Part shown: piece by piece, positions 1 to 9,315 of the stretch
How positions within the stretch are numbered: position 1 is the stretch's first letter
Layout: each line of letters begins with the position of its first letter
DNA from: Streptomyces sp. CB00316
GTDB lineage: Bacteria; Actinomycetota; Actinomycetes; Streptomycetales; Streptomycetaceae
Direction: 5' to 3'
NCBI RefSeq assembly: GCF_001905595.1
Contig: NZ_LIXI01000002.1
Location: 1-64,000, forward strand
DNA: 64,000 nt
Position numbers and translations under genes: made by a program
Notes under the pieces: generated by a model
Database searches by the model: none
Seen by the model: only the letters and a program-made list of their open reading frames with translations
Told to the model about the DNA's origin: nothing

Positions 1-300
1 CCTTCGGTCCCGTTTCACCGGGGCCCTCCGGGCGCTTCCCTTCGTTCTTGCGTTTCCGACTCTATCAGACTTTTTCGTGTCCGATTCCCGGTCGAAGCGG
101 GTCAAGCGGTCCTGCTGTTTTTCACTTTCGAGGTTCTTCGCTTTCGCGATTTCCCTTTCCGGCGACTCCGACTCTATCAGATCCTTTCGGGCCTGACTCC
201 CGGTCAGCGGGGCTTGTCTTCCCGGCCGTTGCGCCGTTCCGACGAGTGAGACTTTAGCGGATTCCTGCCCCCCGACGCTAATCGGGGTGCGTCCCTTCGA
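1..300 (-). promoter_or_regulatory. rRNA operon promoter region (multiple promoters, reading left)
   Basis: No convincing gene lies in bases 1-512. Read on the minus strand, the stretch holds three Streptomyces-like -10 hexamers: TAAAGT (251-256), TAGAGT (171-176) and TAGAGT (59-64). The two TAGAGT copies sit in a longer imperfect direct repeat containing TCTGATAGAGTCGGA. The leftmost bases read GTGAAACGGGACCGAAGG. From memory, this arrangement and these sequences match the conserved multi-promoter leader of Streptomyces rrn operons, so the 16S gene should lie just beyond the left edge. The 16S gene itself is not visible. The remaining 300-512 bases, which would be upstream of the promoters, hold a TTCGCGAA palindrome and nothing I can name. 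Confidence 0.72.
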
Positions 301-512
301 ACGCGGATTCCGCATTTCGCGAATGCGCACGAAAAAGCACGCGACACGAGGTCGCTGCTGGTCGTGATCACTGCGGAATGGCTGTCCGGGGACCGACCGA
401 GGTCGGCGCTCACGTCGGACAACTCGGAGCACACTACGGTTCCGGTTCGGGAGTGTCAACCCCCGGGCGCGGGTGCGGCGGCCGGGGGTCGGGCCGGCCG
501 CTCGGGGGCTGG

Positions 513-1322
513 TCAGCCGTTGCCGGAGGCCAGTTCGCGGCTGCGGTCGCGGGCGGCTTCGAGGGCGGCGATGAGCGCGGCCCGTACGCCGTGGTTCTCC
601 AGCTCTCGGATGGCGCTGATCGTGGTGCCGGCGGGGCTGGTGACGGCCTCGCGGAGCTTGACCGGGTGTTCGCCGCTGTCCCGGAGCATGACCGCGGCGC
701 CGATGGCGGCCTGGACGATGAGGTCGTGGGCCTGGGCACGGGGCAGGCCCAGCAGGATGCCCGCGTCGGTCATGGCCTCGACCAGGAAGTAGAAGTAGGC
801 GGGACCCGAACCGGAGAGGGCGGTGGCCGCGTCCTGCTGGGACTCCGGGACGCGCAGGGTCTTGCCGACGCCGCCGAAGATCTCCTCGGTGGTGGTGAGG
901 TGCGCGCCGGTGGCGTGGCTGCCGGCCGAGATGACGGACATGCCCTCGTCCACGAGCACCGGGGTGTTGGGCATGACCCGGACGACCGGGGTGCCCTCCG
1001 TGAGCCGCTCCTCGATGAAGGTCGTGGTGATGCCGGCGGCCGCGCTGATGACCAGGCGGTCGGCGCCGACGTGGGGGGCCAGTTCGTCGAGGAGCTTGCC
1101 CATGTCCTGCGGCTTGACGGCCAGGATGAGGATGTCCGCCGCCTTTGCCGCGTCGGCGTTGCTGACCGATTCGACTCCGTACCGCGTGTGCAGTTCCTGG
1201 GCCCGCTCGCTGCGGCGTGTGGTCACCAGGAGGTCGGCCGGTCGCCAGCCCGCCCGGATCATGCCGCTGAGGAGGGCCTCGCCGATCTTGCCGGTGCCGA
1301 GGACTGCGACTGTCTGGGTCAT
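513..1322 (-). CDS. proC: pyrroline-5-carboxylate reductase
   Basis: ProC performs the last step of proline synthesis, reducing 1-pyrroline-5-carboxylate with NAD(P)H in the cytoplasm. The 269-residue protein is normal length for the family. It opens with a Rossmann dinucleotide loop (AVLGTGKIGEALLSG, residues 6-20). Its C-terminal half carries the family signature around GSGPAYFYFLVEAM and LREAVTSPAGTT. It is the first gene after the rrn promoter region and is followed by 100 bp before the ABC exporter genes. Nothing looks broken. Confidence 0.96.
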   Translation of the reverse strand: MTQTVAVLGTGKIGEALLSGMIRAGWRPADLLVTTRRSERAQELHTRYGVESVSNADAAKAADILILAVKPQDMGKLLDELAPHVGADRLVISAAAGITTTFIEERLTEGTPVVRVMPNTPVLVDEGMSVISAGSHATGAHLTTTEEIFGGVGKTLRVPESQQDAATALSGSGPAYFYFLVEAMTDAGILLGLPRAQAHDLIVQAAIGAAVMLRDSGEHPVKLREAVTSPAGTTISAIRELENHGVRAALIAALEAARDRSRELASGNG

Positions 1323-1425
1323 GAGTTCACTCTCCGGGCGGTGCTGGGGTCGGGGTGCGTCGGATGCGTACCCGTCGTCTTGGCCGTCATCCTCGCACCG
1401 GGGGCTCAGGTCGTGCGGTGGCGTC

Positions 1426-2205
1426 TCAGGCCGTGCGGCGGCGCAGGGTGATGGCGCCCAGGCAGAGGACCAGGAGGCCGCTGCCCGCCACTACCGCGAT
1501 GTCCCGGAGGAAGTCGCCGGTGAGGTCGGAGTGGTGGAGGACCTGGTTCATGCCGTCGACGGCGTACGACATGGGCAGGACGTCCGAGATCGCCTCCAGG
1601 ACCGGGTGCATCTGGTCGCGGGGGACGAACAGGCCGCAGAGCAGGAGCTGGGGGAAGATCACCGCCGGCATGAACTGGACGGCTTGGAACTCGGAGGCGG
1701 CGAACGCCGATACGAAGAGGCCCAGAGCCGTGCCGAGCAGGGCGTCGAGCAGGGCCACCAGGAGCAGCAGCCACGGTGAGCCCATCACGTCCAGGCCGAG
1801 CAGCCAGACCGAGACGGCGGTGGCCAGGGCGGACTGGACGACCGCGATCGCCCCGAACGCGAGGGCGTACCCGGCGATCAGGTCGCCCTTGCCGAGGGGG
1901 AGGGCGAGGAGGCGTTCGAGGGTGCCCGAGGTGCGTTCGCGCAGGGTGGCGATCGACGTCACCAGGAACATCGTGATCAGCGGGAAGATGCCGAGGAGGG
2001 AGGCTCCGATTCCGTCGAACGTGTCGGGGGCGCCGTCGAAGACGTAACGGAGCAGCGTGATCATCGCGACCGGGACGATCAGGAGGAGTGCGATCGTGCG
2101 CGGGTCGTGGTGGAGCTGGCGCAGGACCCTGGCCGCCGTGGCTGCGGTACGGGACGGGGTCAGGGGTCGGCCGGTGGGGACGGGGGGTGCTGTTCGCGTG
2201 GTCAT
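1426..2205 (-). CDS. ABC-2 type transporter permease
   Basis: This 259-residue membrane subunit belongs to an ABC-2 family exporter. It has about six hydrophobic segments and the ERTSGTLERLL motif typical of ABC-2 permeases between the first and second helices. I placed the start at the ATG whose A overlaps the stop of the upstream ATPase gene (ATGA). A much longer reading frame runs upstream but only shadows the ATPase gene. Together the two genes form a simple drug or lipid exporter; the substrate cannot be read from sequence. Confidence 0.9.
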   Translation of the reverse strand: MTTRTAPPVPTGRPLTPSRTAATAARVLRQLHHDPRTIALLLIVPVAMITLLRYVFDGAPDTFDGIGASLLGIFPLITMFLVTSIATLRERTSGTLERLLALPLGKGDLIAGYALAFGAIAVVQSALATAVSVWLLGLDVMGSPWLLLLVALLDALLGTALGLFVSAFAASEFQAVQFMPAVIFPQLLLCGLFVPRDQMHPVLEAISDVLPMSYAVDGMNQVLHHSDLTGDFLRDIAVVAGSGLLVLCLGAITLRRRTA

Positions 2206-3017
2206 GGCGTGGGCTCCTCGGGGTGGGTGCCTCGTGCGGCCGCCTCGTCGACCAGGTGGAGGAAGGCCTCCTCCACCGTCGCCGTGCCGGTGCGGGTGCG
2301 GAGTGCCTCGGGGGTGTCCTCGGCGAGGATGCGGCCCTCGCGCATCAGGAGCAGGCGGTGGCAGCGTTCGGCCTCGTCCATGACGTGGGACGAGATGAGG
2401 AGGGTGGCGCCCCGGTCGGCGGCCAGGCGATGGAAGAGGTCCCACAGGTCGCGGCGGAGTACGGGGTCCAGGCCGACCGTCGGTTCGTCCAGGACCAGCA
2501 GGTCGGGGGTGGAGAGCAGGGCGACGGCCAGGGAGACGCGGCCCCGCTGGCCACCGGAGAGTGCGGCGGCGAGTACGTCGGCGTGGGTGGTCAGGTCCAC
2601 CTCCTCGATGGCGCGGGTGACCGCGGCGCGGCGCGTGTCCCGGTGGGAGCGGCCGGGGTGCAGGACGGCGGCGAAGTAGTCCAGGTTCTGGCGGACGGTG
2701 AGGTCCGTGTAGACGGAGGGCGCCTGGGTGACGTAGCCGATGCGGGGGCGCAGGGCCGGGGCTCCGGCGGGGTGGCCGAGGACGTCGATGGTGCCCGTCA
2801 CCTTGGCCTGGGTGCCGGCGACCGCGCGCATCAGCGTGGTCTTTCCGCAGCCGGAGGGGCCCAGGAGGCCCGTGACGGTGCCGGGTTCGAGGGTGAAGTC
2901 GAGGGTGCGCAGGACCGTGCGGTCGCCTCGTACGACGGTGAGGTCGCAGGCCTGGACCGCTGGGGGTGGGTGGTCTCTTCCAGGTTCTCCGGGTCCGCCG
3001 GGCTTTTTATTCATCAT
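2202..3017 (-). CDS. ABC exporter ATP-binding protein
   Basis: This 271-residue ATPase should energise the adjoining ABC-2 permease. It shows Walker A GPSGCGKT (residues 53-60), signature LSGGQ (153-157) and Walker B LLVLDEP (173-179). It starts with ATGATGAATAAA, an AT-rich start for this genome, and an 18-bp palindrome covers the start codon. I see no dedicated regulator gene next to it. The relationship to drug-export ATPases is clear, but the substrate is unknown. Confidence 0.92.
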   Translation of the reverse strand: MMNKKPGGPGEPGRDHPPPAVQACDLTVVRGDRTVLRTLDFTLEPGTVTGLLGPSGCGKTTLMRAVAGTQAKVTGTIDVLGHPAGAPALRPRIGYVTQAPSVYTDLTVRQNLDYFAAVLHPGRSHRDTRRAAVTRAIEEVDLTTHADVLAAALSGGQRGRVSLAVALLSTPDLLVLDEPTVGLDPVLRRDLWDLFHRLAADRGATLLISSHVMDEAERCHRLLLMREGRILAEDTPEALRTRTGTATVEEAFLHLVDEAAARGTHPEEPTP

Positions 3018-3026
3018 GTGATGAAT
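3009..3026. promoter_or_regulatory. palindrome over the ABC exporter start codon (possible operator)
   Basis: ATTCATCATGTGATGAAT has 8-bp perfect arms around a TG centre, and one further position on each side nearly matches. It overlaps the ATG of the exporter ATPase gene. That position suits a repressor site on a leaderless or very short-leader transcript. Regulators of the TetR, GntR and PadR types use sites of this size. The regulator is not identified here. Confidence 0.45.
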
Positions 3027-3059
3027 TACAGACCCGGATGACCGCGGCCGTCAAGAGGG

Positions 3060-3800
3060 CACTGGGCCCGGCTCGTCGATCTCGGGATGCTCGGGACCGT
3101 GCTGGCCTTCGCCCTGATCGCCTCGGCGGAGTCGCTGTTCAGCGCGGCGGCGGTGGACCGGATGCACCGGGGGCGGCGTACGGACTACGACAAGGAGCTG
3201 ATCGCCCAGGGCGCGGGCAACACCGTGTGCGGGGCGCTCGGTGCGCTGCCCATGACGGCCGTCATCGTGCGGAGCTCGGCCAACGTCCACGCGGGCGCCC
3301 GGACCGAGGCGTCCCGGGTGCTCCACGGGCTCTGGCTGCTGCTCTTCGCGGCCGCGCTGCCGGGGGCGCTCGGGGTGATCCCGGTGGCGGCGCTCGCCGG
3401 GGTGCTGGTGCACGCCGGGTTCAAGCTCGTACCGCTGCGGGTGCTGGTGCCCCTGTGGCGCGGGCATCGTGGGGAGGCCGTCGTGCTGGGTGTGACGGTG
3501 GTGGCGACCAGCCTCTTCGAGAGGGGTGCTGGTGGGGCTGCTGCCGGCCGTCGCCAAGACCGCGTGGGACATCAGCCATGTGCAGGTGGAGACGGTGGAG
3601 GGGCCCGGAGTGCTTGTCGTACGCGTCACCGAAGAGCGACCTTCCTGCGGCTGCCGAAGTTCTGGACGCGCTGGACGCGCTGCCGGCCGACCGGAATGTT
3701 GAGCTGGAGCTGAGCGGGCTGCGGCACACCGACCATGCCTGCGCGGCCGAGCTGGAGGGGTGGGCCGCGCAGCGCGGGGCCCGGCAGGCGGAGGGACGAG
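3060..3800 (+). pseudogene. SulP-family anion transporter remnant
   Basis: Three reading frames must be joined to follow this protein. Bases 3087 to about 3525 encode a SulP-like transmembrane stretch (AESLFSAAAVDRMHRG, then GALPMTAVIVRSSANVHAGA). A second frame from about 3530 continues with LLPAVAKTAWDISHVQVETV. A third, from about 3640, reads VLDALDALPADRNVELELSG, which resembles a STAS domain. The N-terminal portion of roughly 200-300 residues is missing. SulP proteins carry sulfate or bicarbonate; this copy has a 5' truncation and at least two frameshifts, so it should be inactive. The region otherwise holds no intact gene. Confidence 0.8.
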
Positions 3801-3880
3801 GGGGTGCGCGTCGAGGTGAGGAGGGCGGGCAGCGGGAGGGGGCGTTGGGTTCTGCCCCGTGACGTCAGGGGTTCTTCGGG

Positions 3881-4420
3881 TCAGCGGCGCTTCGGGCGCT
3901 TGCGGGCCGCCGGGTTGCCCGTGCGGGACGAGCGGCGCTTCTCGAACTGGGCGCGGGCGCTCTCGTACTCCGTACGGCGCAGCTTCTCGCCCGGGGCCTC
4001 GATGAGCGAGCGGAAGAAGTAGGCGAGCAGCGAGCCGATGAAGCCGATCGACTTCAGGCCGCGCAGGGCGTCCTCGCGGGCCGGGTCCTTGGGGCGGGCG
4101 CGGAAGCCTTCCCAGGTCTTGCGGAACGCGATGGCGCTGCAGACCGCGAACATCACGATCACCAGCATCCCGACGATGCTGCCGACCTCCGCGATCTCCA
4201 GGCCCTGGAAGGCGAAGCGCAGGACGAAGCAGGCGGCCACGGCGGCGGCCAGCGAGCCCACCGCGACGCCGGCGCGCCGCAGGGCGTAGCCGCCTTCGTG
4301 GTCGACCCAGGTCGTCCCGAAGAAGCGGATCGGCTCGGGCTGCGGGCCGGGGGGTGTGCCCGGGGGTGTGGGGGCGCCGGGGGCTTCGGTGTTGCCGCTG
4401 TTGCCGCTGTTCTCGCTCAC
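3881..4420 (-). CDS. conserved two-helix membrane protein, function unknown
   Basis: This 179-residue protein has a Pro/Gly-rich N-terminus (residues 1-30). Two hydrophobic segments follow (about 50-75 and 80-100), then a basic tail ending KRRSSRTGNPAARKRPKRR. I recognise no catalytic motif. The composition is typical of conserved Streptomyces membrane proteins without an assigned role. It reads toward the SulP remnant and lies 61 bp downstream of the SH3-like gene on the same strand. Confidence 0.75.
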   Translation of the reverse strand: MSENSGNSGNTEAPGAPTPPGTPPGPQPEPIRFFGTTWVDHEGGYALRRAGVAVGSLAAAVAACFVLRFAFQGLEIAEVGSIVGMLVIVMFAVCSAIAFRKTWEGFRARPKDPAREDALRGLKSIGFIGSLLAYFFRSLIEAPGEKLRRTEYESARAQFEKRRSSRTGNPAARKRPKRR

Positions 4421-4478
4421 GGGGTCGATTATCCCGGACGGGGGGTCGTGCCCGTGAGCGAGCGGCTCGGCGGTCAGG

Positions 4479-4817
4479 TCAGTCGCAGCGGGGAGCGACG
4501 TAGCCGTCGCTGCCCGTGTAGACGTAGGTGTCCGAGATGAACTCGCCGTTGGCGATGTTGCACCAGAGGTTCGACGTGCCGTACGGGCCGGTGACCCGCT
4601 CCCCCGGCTTCTGGCAGTAGATCGGGACCCTCATCCCGAGCGGGAGCGTCCGCACGATCCGGTAACTGGTGCCGGGGCCGGTACGGACGTTGACCCGGTA
4701 ACCGGGAGCGATTGGGTATCGGTGCGACGAGGCCGGTGCCACCGCCGCGGCCGTGGTGGACTCGGCGGCTTCAGCCGCTCCCTCCGCCGGGCCGATGGTC
4801 TGTTCGTCAACGCCCAT
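4479..4817 (-). CDS. small SH3-like domain protein
   Basis: The 112-residue product has a bacterial SH3 domain (YRVNVRTGPGTSYRIVRTLP, about residues 40-59). Its C-terminal half carries three cysteines (CQK, WCNIAN, final RCD). SH3b domains often bind peptidoglycan. Unusually, the N-terminus is acidic and alanine-rich rather than a signal peptide. The start is supported by a GGGGGAGG ribosome site upstream of the ATG; a far longer frame in the same phase only shadows ilvD and the kinase gene on the opposite side. A function in the wall is an inference. Confidence 0.75.
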   Translation of the reverse strand: MGVDEQTIGPAEGAAEAAESTTAAAVAPASSHRYPIAPGYRVNVRTGPGTSYRIVRTLPLGMRVPIYCQKPGERVTGPYGTSNLWCNIANGEFISDTYVYTGSDGYVAPRCD

Positions 4818-4952
4818 GAGGGGCCTCCCCCGTTGAGAAACGATGTGTACGAAGCCGTACGACGCGCAGGCTAACAAGCCCCACGCCGCTCGCACGCACC
4901 ATCGACTAGGCTCCGTGCGTCGCGCTTGCGCATCAACACACGGGGGTGGGCG

Positions 4953-7124
4953 ATGCCGCCGCTGCCAGGGGCCGGAGCGCATCCGGAAGCGGAGTTTCCG
5001 GAATATGCGGGTACCTACCGCCTTGAGGCATGTCTCGGCTCGGGCGGCATGGGCGTCGTCCATCTGGCGCGGTCCGCCTCCGGGCTCCAGCTCGCGGTGA
5101 AGGTGGTGCACCGGCCGTATGCGGCGGACCCCGAGTTCAGGGCCCGGTTCCGGCAGGAGGTGGCGGCCGCGCGGCGGGTGAGCGGGGCGTTCACCGCGCC
5201 CGTCGTGGATGCCGACCCGGACGCCGAGCGGCCCTGGATGGCCACCCTGTACGTGCCCGGGCCGACCCTCGCCGAGCAGGTCAAGCGGAACGGGCCGCTG
5301 GCCCCCGCCGAGCTGCGCAGGCTGACCGCCGGACTGGCCGAGGCGCTGCGGGACATCCACCGGGCGGGCGTCATCCACCGCGATCTGAAGCCGAGCAACG
5401 TGCTGCTCTCCGACGCGGGCCCGAAAGTCATCGACTTCGGGATCTCCCGCCCGTACGACAGTGATCTGCGCACCGAGACCGGCAAGCTGATCGGCTCGCC
5501 GCCCTACATGGCGCCCGAGCAGTTCCAGCGGCCGCGTGAGGTCGGGCCGGCCGCCGATGTGTTCGCGCTGGGGGCGGTGCTCGTCCACGCGGCGACGGGG
5601 CGGGGGCCGTTCGACTCGGACAGCCCGTACATCGTGGCGTACCAGGTGGTGCACGACGAGGCGGACCTCAGCGGGGTGCCGGAGGATCTCGCGGAGCTGG
5701 TCGGGCGGTGCCTGGCGAAGGACCCGGCGGAGCGGCCGACGCCGGACGAGGTCATGGCGGCGCTGCGGCCGCCGTCGTACGAGGCTGCCGCGTTCATACC
5801 GGCTCCGCGACGGCCGGCGGCTTTCACGGTTGCGGTGGAGGCCGGCGAGCGGGAGGGGGCCGAGGACGCCACGCATGTGCGCGGGGCCGCGGTGCCGGCC
5901 CGGCGGTGGCGGCCGGCGCGCGGGCGGCTGGTCCTCGCGGCCGCACTGCTCCTGCTGGTGGCGGGGGCGGGCGCCGGGGGATTCGCGCTGTGGGGTGGCG
6001 GTGGTGGCAGCCCTGCGCAGGCGCCGGAGCGGGCGGCGGAGGGGAAGGGGGCGGGTGCTGTCGCCTTCTCGCCGTGGAGTACCACGTTGCGGACCGGCGG
6101 TCGCGCCACCCCTGTCTGCTCCTCCGCCGGGGCGGGCGCGGCCCTGTACTGCGCGGTGGCCGGGACCGGGACCGTGCGGATCCACCCGGCGAGCGGACGC
6201 GTCGTCTGGTCGGACCGGAACACCGCGCTCCGTGACGCCTCGGCGCCCATCGTCTCGGGCGGGGTGGTGCTCTCGGCGGGCCCGGACGGGAAGCTGCGCG
6301 CGTACGACCCGGTGAAGGGCGTTTTGGTCCGGGAGACCAGCCTCTCCGCGAGCCCCGGCTCCGCGTTTCCCGCCGGCTCGACCCTGCTGGCCGTCGCGGA
6401 CGGCGGCACGGTCACGGCGCTCGACGGTGCGAGCGGGGTGGAGCGGTGGGAGCGGCCGCTGACGGGGCACACGCGGCCGGACTTCGGGCTGTACGACGAG
6501 GCGTCCGGCCTCGCGTACGCCTTCGAGCACGCATCGGCGGGCACCTCCACCTTGGTGACCGCCGTGGACGCGGCGAGCGGCCGGGCCGCGTGGCAGCGGC
6601 GGCTGGAGGGGGTCCTCACGCCGGTCGCCACCGCCGGGGCCGGGCAGCTCGTCCTGACGGAGATGAACGCGGACATGCAGACGGTCGGGCTGGTGCGGTA
6701 CGCGCCCGGGAAGCGGGAGGCCGCCCGGATCGCGCTGCCGTTCCGGCTGGACGAGCCGCAGGTGGTGATGGGCGGGGACGCCGCGTACCTGCTGGGGCGG
6801 GGCGGTTCGCTGCTGGCGGTGGACACCGGGGCGGGCGGCGGGAAGGCCGAGCTGTGGCGGCTGGAGACCGGGGTGGGGAGGGGGTCCGCGCCGGTGCTCG
6901 GGGAGGGCGGGCACCTGTACTTCTCGGCTGCGGACGGGCGGCTGCTGGCCGTCGACACGGAGCGGGGGGCGCTGGTGGGGCAGACACGGGCGCGGCTGAG
7001 CGGGGGGAGGCTGACCTACGCGTCCGACCTGCCCGCGCCGGTTACGGCGGGGCGGGTAGTCGTGGGGACGGCGCCGGACGGGTCTGTGTTCGCTGTGGAC
7101 GGGCTGGAGCCGGGGGGCTGGTGA
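4953..7124 (+). CDS. Ser/Thr protein kinase with transmembrane segment and PQQ-type beta-propeller
   Basis: The 723-residue receptor kinase has an N-terminal cytoplasmic Hanks-type kinase domain: glycine loop GSGGMG (29-34), catalytic Lys50, HRDLKPSN (142-149), DFG (161-163) and APE (187-189). A transmembrane helix lies at about 325-347. An extracellular region of roughly 370 residues has PQQ/WD-like blade repeats such as GKLRAYDP and GRLLAVDTERG. Such kinases sense an outside signal and phosphorylate cytoplasmic proteins. I chose the ATG at 4953, preceded by GGGGGTGG, over an in-frame TTG at 4926. Its partners are unknown. Confidence 0.93.
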   Translation: MPPLPGAGAHPEAEFPEYAGTYRLEACLGSGGMGVVHLARSASGLQLAVKVVHRPYAADPEFRARFRQEVAAARRVSGAFTAPVVDADPDAERPWMATLYVPGPTLAEQVKRNGPLAPAELRRLTAGLAEALRDIHRAGVIHRDLKPSNVLLSDAGPKVIDFGISRPYDSDLRTETGKLIGSPPYMAPEQFQRPREVGPAADVFALGAVLVHAATGRGPFDSDSPYIVAYQVVHDEADLSGVPEDLAELVGRCLAKDPAERPTPDEVMAALRPPSYEAAAFIPAPRRPAAFTVAVEAGEREGAEDATHVRGAAVPARRWRPARGRLVLAAALLLLVAGAGAGGFALWGGGGGSPAQAPERAAEGKGAGAVAFSPWSTTLRTGGRATPVCSSAGAGAALYCAVAGTGTVRIHPASGRVVWSDRNTALRDASAPIVSGGVVLSAGPDGKLRAYDPVKGVLVRETSLSASPGSAFPAGSTLLAVADGGTVTALDGASGVERWERPLTGHTRPDFGLYDEASGLAYAFEHASAGTSTLVTAVDAASGRAAWQRRLEGVLTPVATAGAGQLVLTEMNADMQTVGLVRYAPGKREAARIALPFRLDEPQVVMGGDAAYLLGRGGSLLAVDTGAGGGKAELWRLETGVGRGSAPVLGEGGHLYFSAADGRLLAVDTERGALVGQTRARLSGGRLTYASDLPAPVTAGRVVVGTAPDGSVFAVDGLEPGGW

Positions 7125-7207
7125 CGGGGGGGGCGTGCCGGGGTGCGGGTGCGCTCGGGGGCGGAGGCCCCGGCCGGTTACCCCCGGAGCTCCGCCCCGG
7201 ACCCCGG

Positions 7208-7230
7208 TCCTCAAACGCCGGAGGGGCTGA
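7208..7230 (+). repeat. dispersed Streptomyces intergenic repeat, copy 1
   Basis: TCCTCAAACGCCGGAGGGGC lies in the gap between the convergent kinase and ilvD genes. Near-identical copies occur at 17503-17525 (inverted), 17605-17626 and 38766-38789, all at gene ends. Function is unknown; terminator or mRNA-end roles are possible. Confidence 0.7.
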
Positions 7231-7289
7231 AGAGCGGGCCCCGGAGCGGCGCGGAGAATCCGCGCGGGAGCGGGCGGCGGGAAGGCTGG

Positions 7290-7313
7290 ACGGGGGAGCC
7301 GGATCCGGCTCCC
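7290..7313. terminator. bidirectional hairpin between kinase gene and ilvD
   Basis: A perfect 24-base palindrome of the form GGGGGAGCCGG/CCGGCTCCCCC lies in the 197-bp gap between two convergent genes, 8 bp beyond the ilvD stop. It has no U-tract, which is common for terminators in GC-rich genomes. Confidence 0.6.
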
Positions 7314-7321
7314 CCGAAGGG

Positions 7322-9169
7322 TCAGCCCAGCTTTGAGACGTCCCTGACCGCGCCTCGGTCCGCGCTCGTCGCCATGGCCGCGTACGCGCGCAGGGCGGCC
7401 GAGACCTTGCGCTCGCGGTTCTTGGGCGCGTACACGCCGTTCAGTGCCTCGCGGCGGACCGCCAGTTCGGCGTCGTCCACCAGCAGCTCGATCGACCGGT
7501 TCGGGATGTCGATGCGGATGCGGTCGCCGTCCTCGACGAGCGCGATCGTGCCGCCGGAGGCCGCCTCGGGTGAGGCGTGGCCGATGGAGAGGCCCGACGT
7601 GCCGCCGGAGAAGCGGCCGTCGGTGACCAGGGCGCAGACCTTGCCCAGGCCCCGGCCCTTGAGGAACGACGTGGGGTAGAGCATCTCCTGCATGCCGGGG
7701 CCGCCACGCGGGCCCTCGTAGCGGATGACGACGACGTCGCCCGGCTCGATCTCCTTGCGGAGGATCTTGTCGACGGCTTCCTCCTGGGACTCGCAGACGA
7801 CGGCCGGGCCCTCGAAGGTCCAGATCGACTCGTCGACGCCGGCCGTCTTCACGACGCAGCCGTCCACCGCGAGGTTGCCCTTGAGGACCGCGAGGCCGCC
7901 GTCCTCGGAGTAGGCGTGTTCGACGTCGCGGATGCAGCCGCCCGCCGCGTCCAGGTCGAGGGTGTCCCACCGCTCCGACTGGGAGAAGGCGGTCGCGGAG
8001 CGGACGCAGCCAGGGGCGGCGTGCCACAGCTCGACGGCCTCGGGGGACGGCGAGCCGCCGCGCACGTCCCAGTTCTTCAGCCACTCGGCGAGGGTGTCGG
8101 AGTGCACGGAGTGGACGTCCTCGTTGAGCAGGCCGCCGCGGTGCAGTTCGCCGAGGAGGGCGGGGATGCCGCCGGCGCGGTGGACGTCCTCCATGTAGTA
8201 CGTGCCGCCGGGGGCGACGTTCGGGGCGACCTTGGACAGGCACGGGACGCGGCGCGAGACCTCGTTGATGTCGTCGAGGTCGTACGCCAGCTCGGCTTCC
8301 TCGGCGGCGGCCAGCAGGTGGAGGATCGTGTTGGTCGAGCCGCCCATGGCGATGTCCAGCGCCATGGCGTTGTCGAACGCGGCGCGGGTGCCGATGGAGC
8401 GCGGCAGGACCGTCTCGTCGTCCTGCTCGTAGTACCGCTTGGTGATCTCGACGACCGTGCGGCCGGCGTCCTCGTACAGGGCCCTGCGGGCGGTGTGGGT
8501 GGCGAGGACCGAGCCGTTGCCGGGGAGGGAGAGGCCGAGGACCTCGGTCAGGCAGTTCATCGAGTTGGCGGTGAACATGCCGGAACAGCTGCCGCAGGTG
8601 GGGCAGGCGTTCTCCTCGATTCGGAGGATGTCCTCGTCGGAGACGGACTCGTCGACCGCGTCGCTGATCGCGTTGACCAGGTCGAGTTTCCGCACCGTGC
8701 CGTCGACGAGAGTGGCCTTGCCGGCCTCCATCGGGCCGCCGGAGACGAAGACGGTCGGGATGTTGAGGCGCATCGCGGCCATCAGCATGCCCGGGGTGAT
8801 CTTGTCGCAGTTGGAGATGCAGATCAGCGCGTCCGCGCAGTGCGCCTCGACCATGTACTCGACGGAGTCGGCGATCAGGTCGCGCGAGGGCAGGCTGTAG
8901 AGCATGCCGCCGTGGCCCATCGCGATGCCGTCGTCCACGGCGATGGTGTTGAACTCGCGCGGGACCGCGCCCGCCGCCAGGATCGCCTCGGAGACGATCC
9001 GGCCGACCGGGGCGAGGTGGGTGTGGCCGGGGACGAACTCGGTGAACGAGTTGGCGACCGCGATGATCGGCTTGCCGATGTCCGCGCTCGCTACGCCCGA
9101 CGCGCGCATAAGGGCGCGCGCGCCCGCCATGTTGCGTCCGTGGGTGACCGTGCGGGACCTCAGCTGGGG
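7322..9169 (-). CDS. ilvD: dihydroxy-acid dehydratase
   Basis: IlvD dehydrates 2,3-dihydroxy acids to 2-keto acids in isoleucine and valine synthesis, and feeds pantothenate synthesis through ketoisovalerate. The 615-residue product matches family length. It shows [10 protein letters not shown] (Cys122) and [10 protein letters not shown] (Cys190/193/196), the iron-sulfur region. I chose the ATG of [10 protein letters not shown], preceded by GAAGGAG; the open frame extends further upstream but that part is not IlvD-like. A 13-bp palindrome (GGACAGGCTGTCC, 9257-9269) lies 88 bp upstream and could be regulatory. Confidence 0.96.
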   Translation of the reverse strand, partial: PQLRSRTVTHGRNMAGARALMRASGVASADIGKPIIAVANSFTEFVPGHTHLAPVGRIVSEAILAAGAVPREFNTIAVDDGIAMGHGGMLYSLPSRDLIADSVEYMVEAHCADALICISNCDKITPGMLMAAMRLNIPTVFVSGGPMEAGKATLVDGTVRKLDLVNAISDAVDESVSDEDILRIEENACPTCGSCSGMFTANSMNCLTEVLGLSLPGNGSVLATHTARRALYEDAGRTVVEITKRYYEQDDETVLPRSIGTRAAFDNAMALDIAMGGSTNTILHLLAAAEEAELAYDLDDINEVSRRVPCLSKVAPNVAPGGTYYMEDVHRAGGIPALLGELHRGGLLNEDVHSVHSDTLAEWLKNWDVRGGSPSPEAVELWHAAPGCVRSATAFSQSERWDTLDLDAAGGCIRDVEHAYSEDGGLAVLKGNLAVDGCVVKTAGVDESIWTFEGPAVVCESQEEAVDKILRKEIEPGDVVVIRYEGPRGGPGMQEMLYPTSFLKGRGLGKVCALVTDGRFSGGTSGLSIGHASPEAASGGTIALVEDGDRIRIDIPNRSIELLVDDAELAVRREALNGVYAPKNRERKVSAALRAYAAMATSADRGAVRDVSKLG

Positions 9170-9315
9170 CATCGTCGCTCGCTCCTTCGGCAGGGGAACT
9201 GCCTCCGACAGATAGGAAAAGACTGTCTTCGAGCGTACGCCCCGAATCCAAGATCTGGACAGGCTGTCCGGTATACGGGATGCGGTGGTCGCTCCGTGGG
9301 CACGCGCGTGCGCCG

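Noticed and set aside
48-257. Plus-strand 69-codon frame in the rrn leader
   Set aside because: Composition is Ser/Pro/Arg-rich and the region is explained by promoters on the other strand.
378-1451. Plus-strand open frame over proC
   Set aside because: It is the antisense of proC with low-complexity composition and no motif.
4479-9251. Minus-strand open frame of about 1590 codons
   Set aside because: Only its last 112 codons form a recognisable protein (the SH3-like gene). The rest shadows the kinase gene and ilvD and is Arg/Pro/Gly-rich, as expected of unused frames in high-GC DNA.
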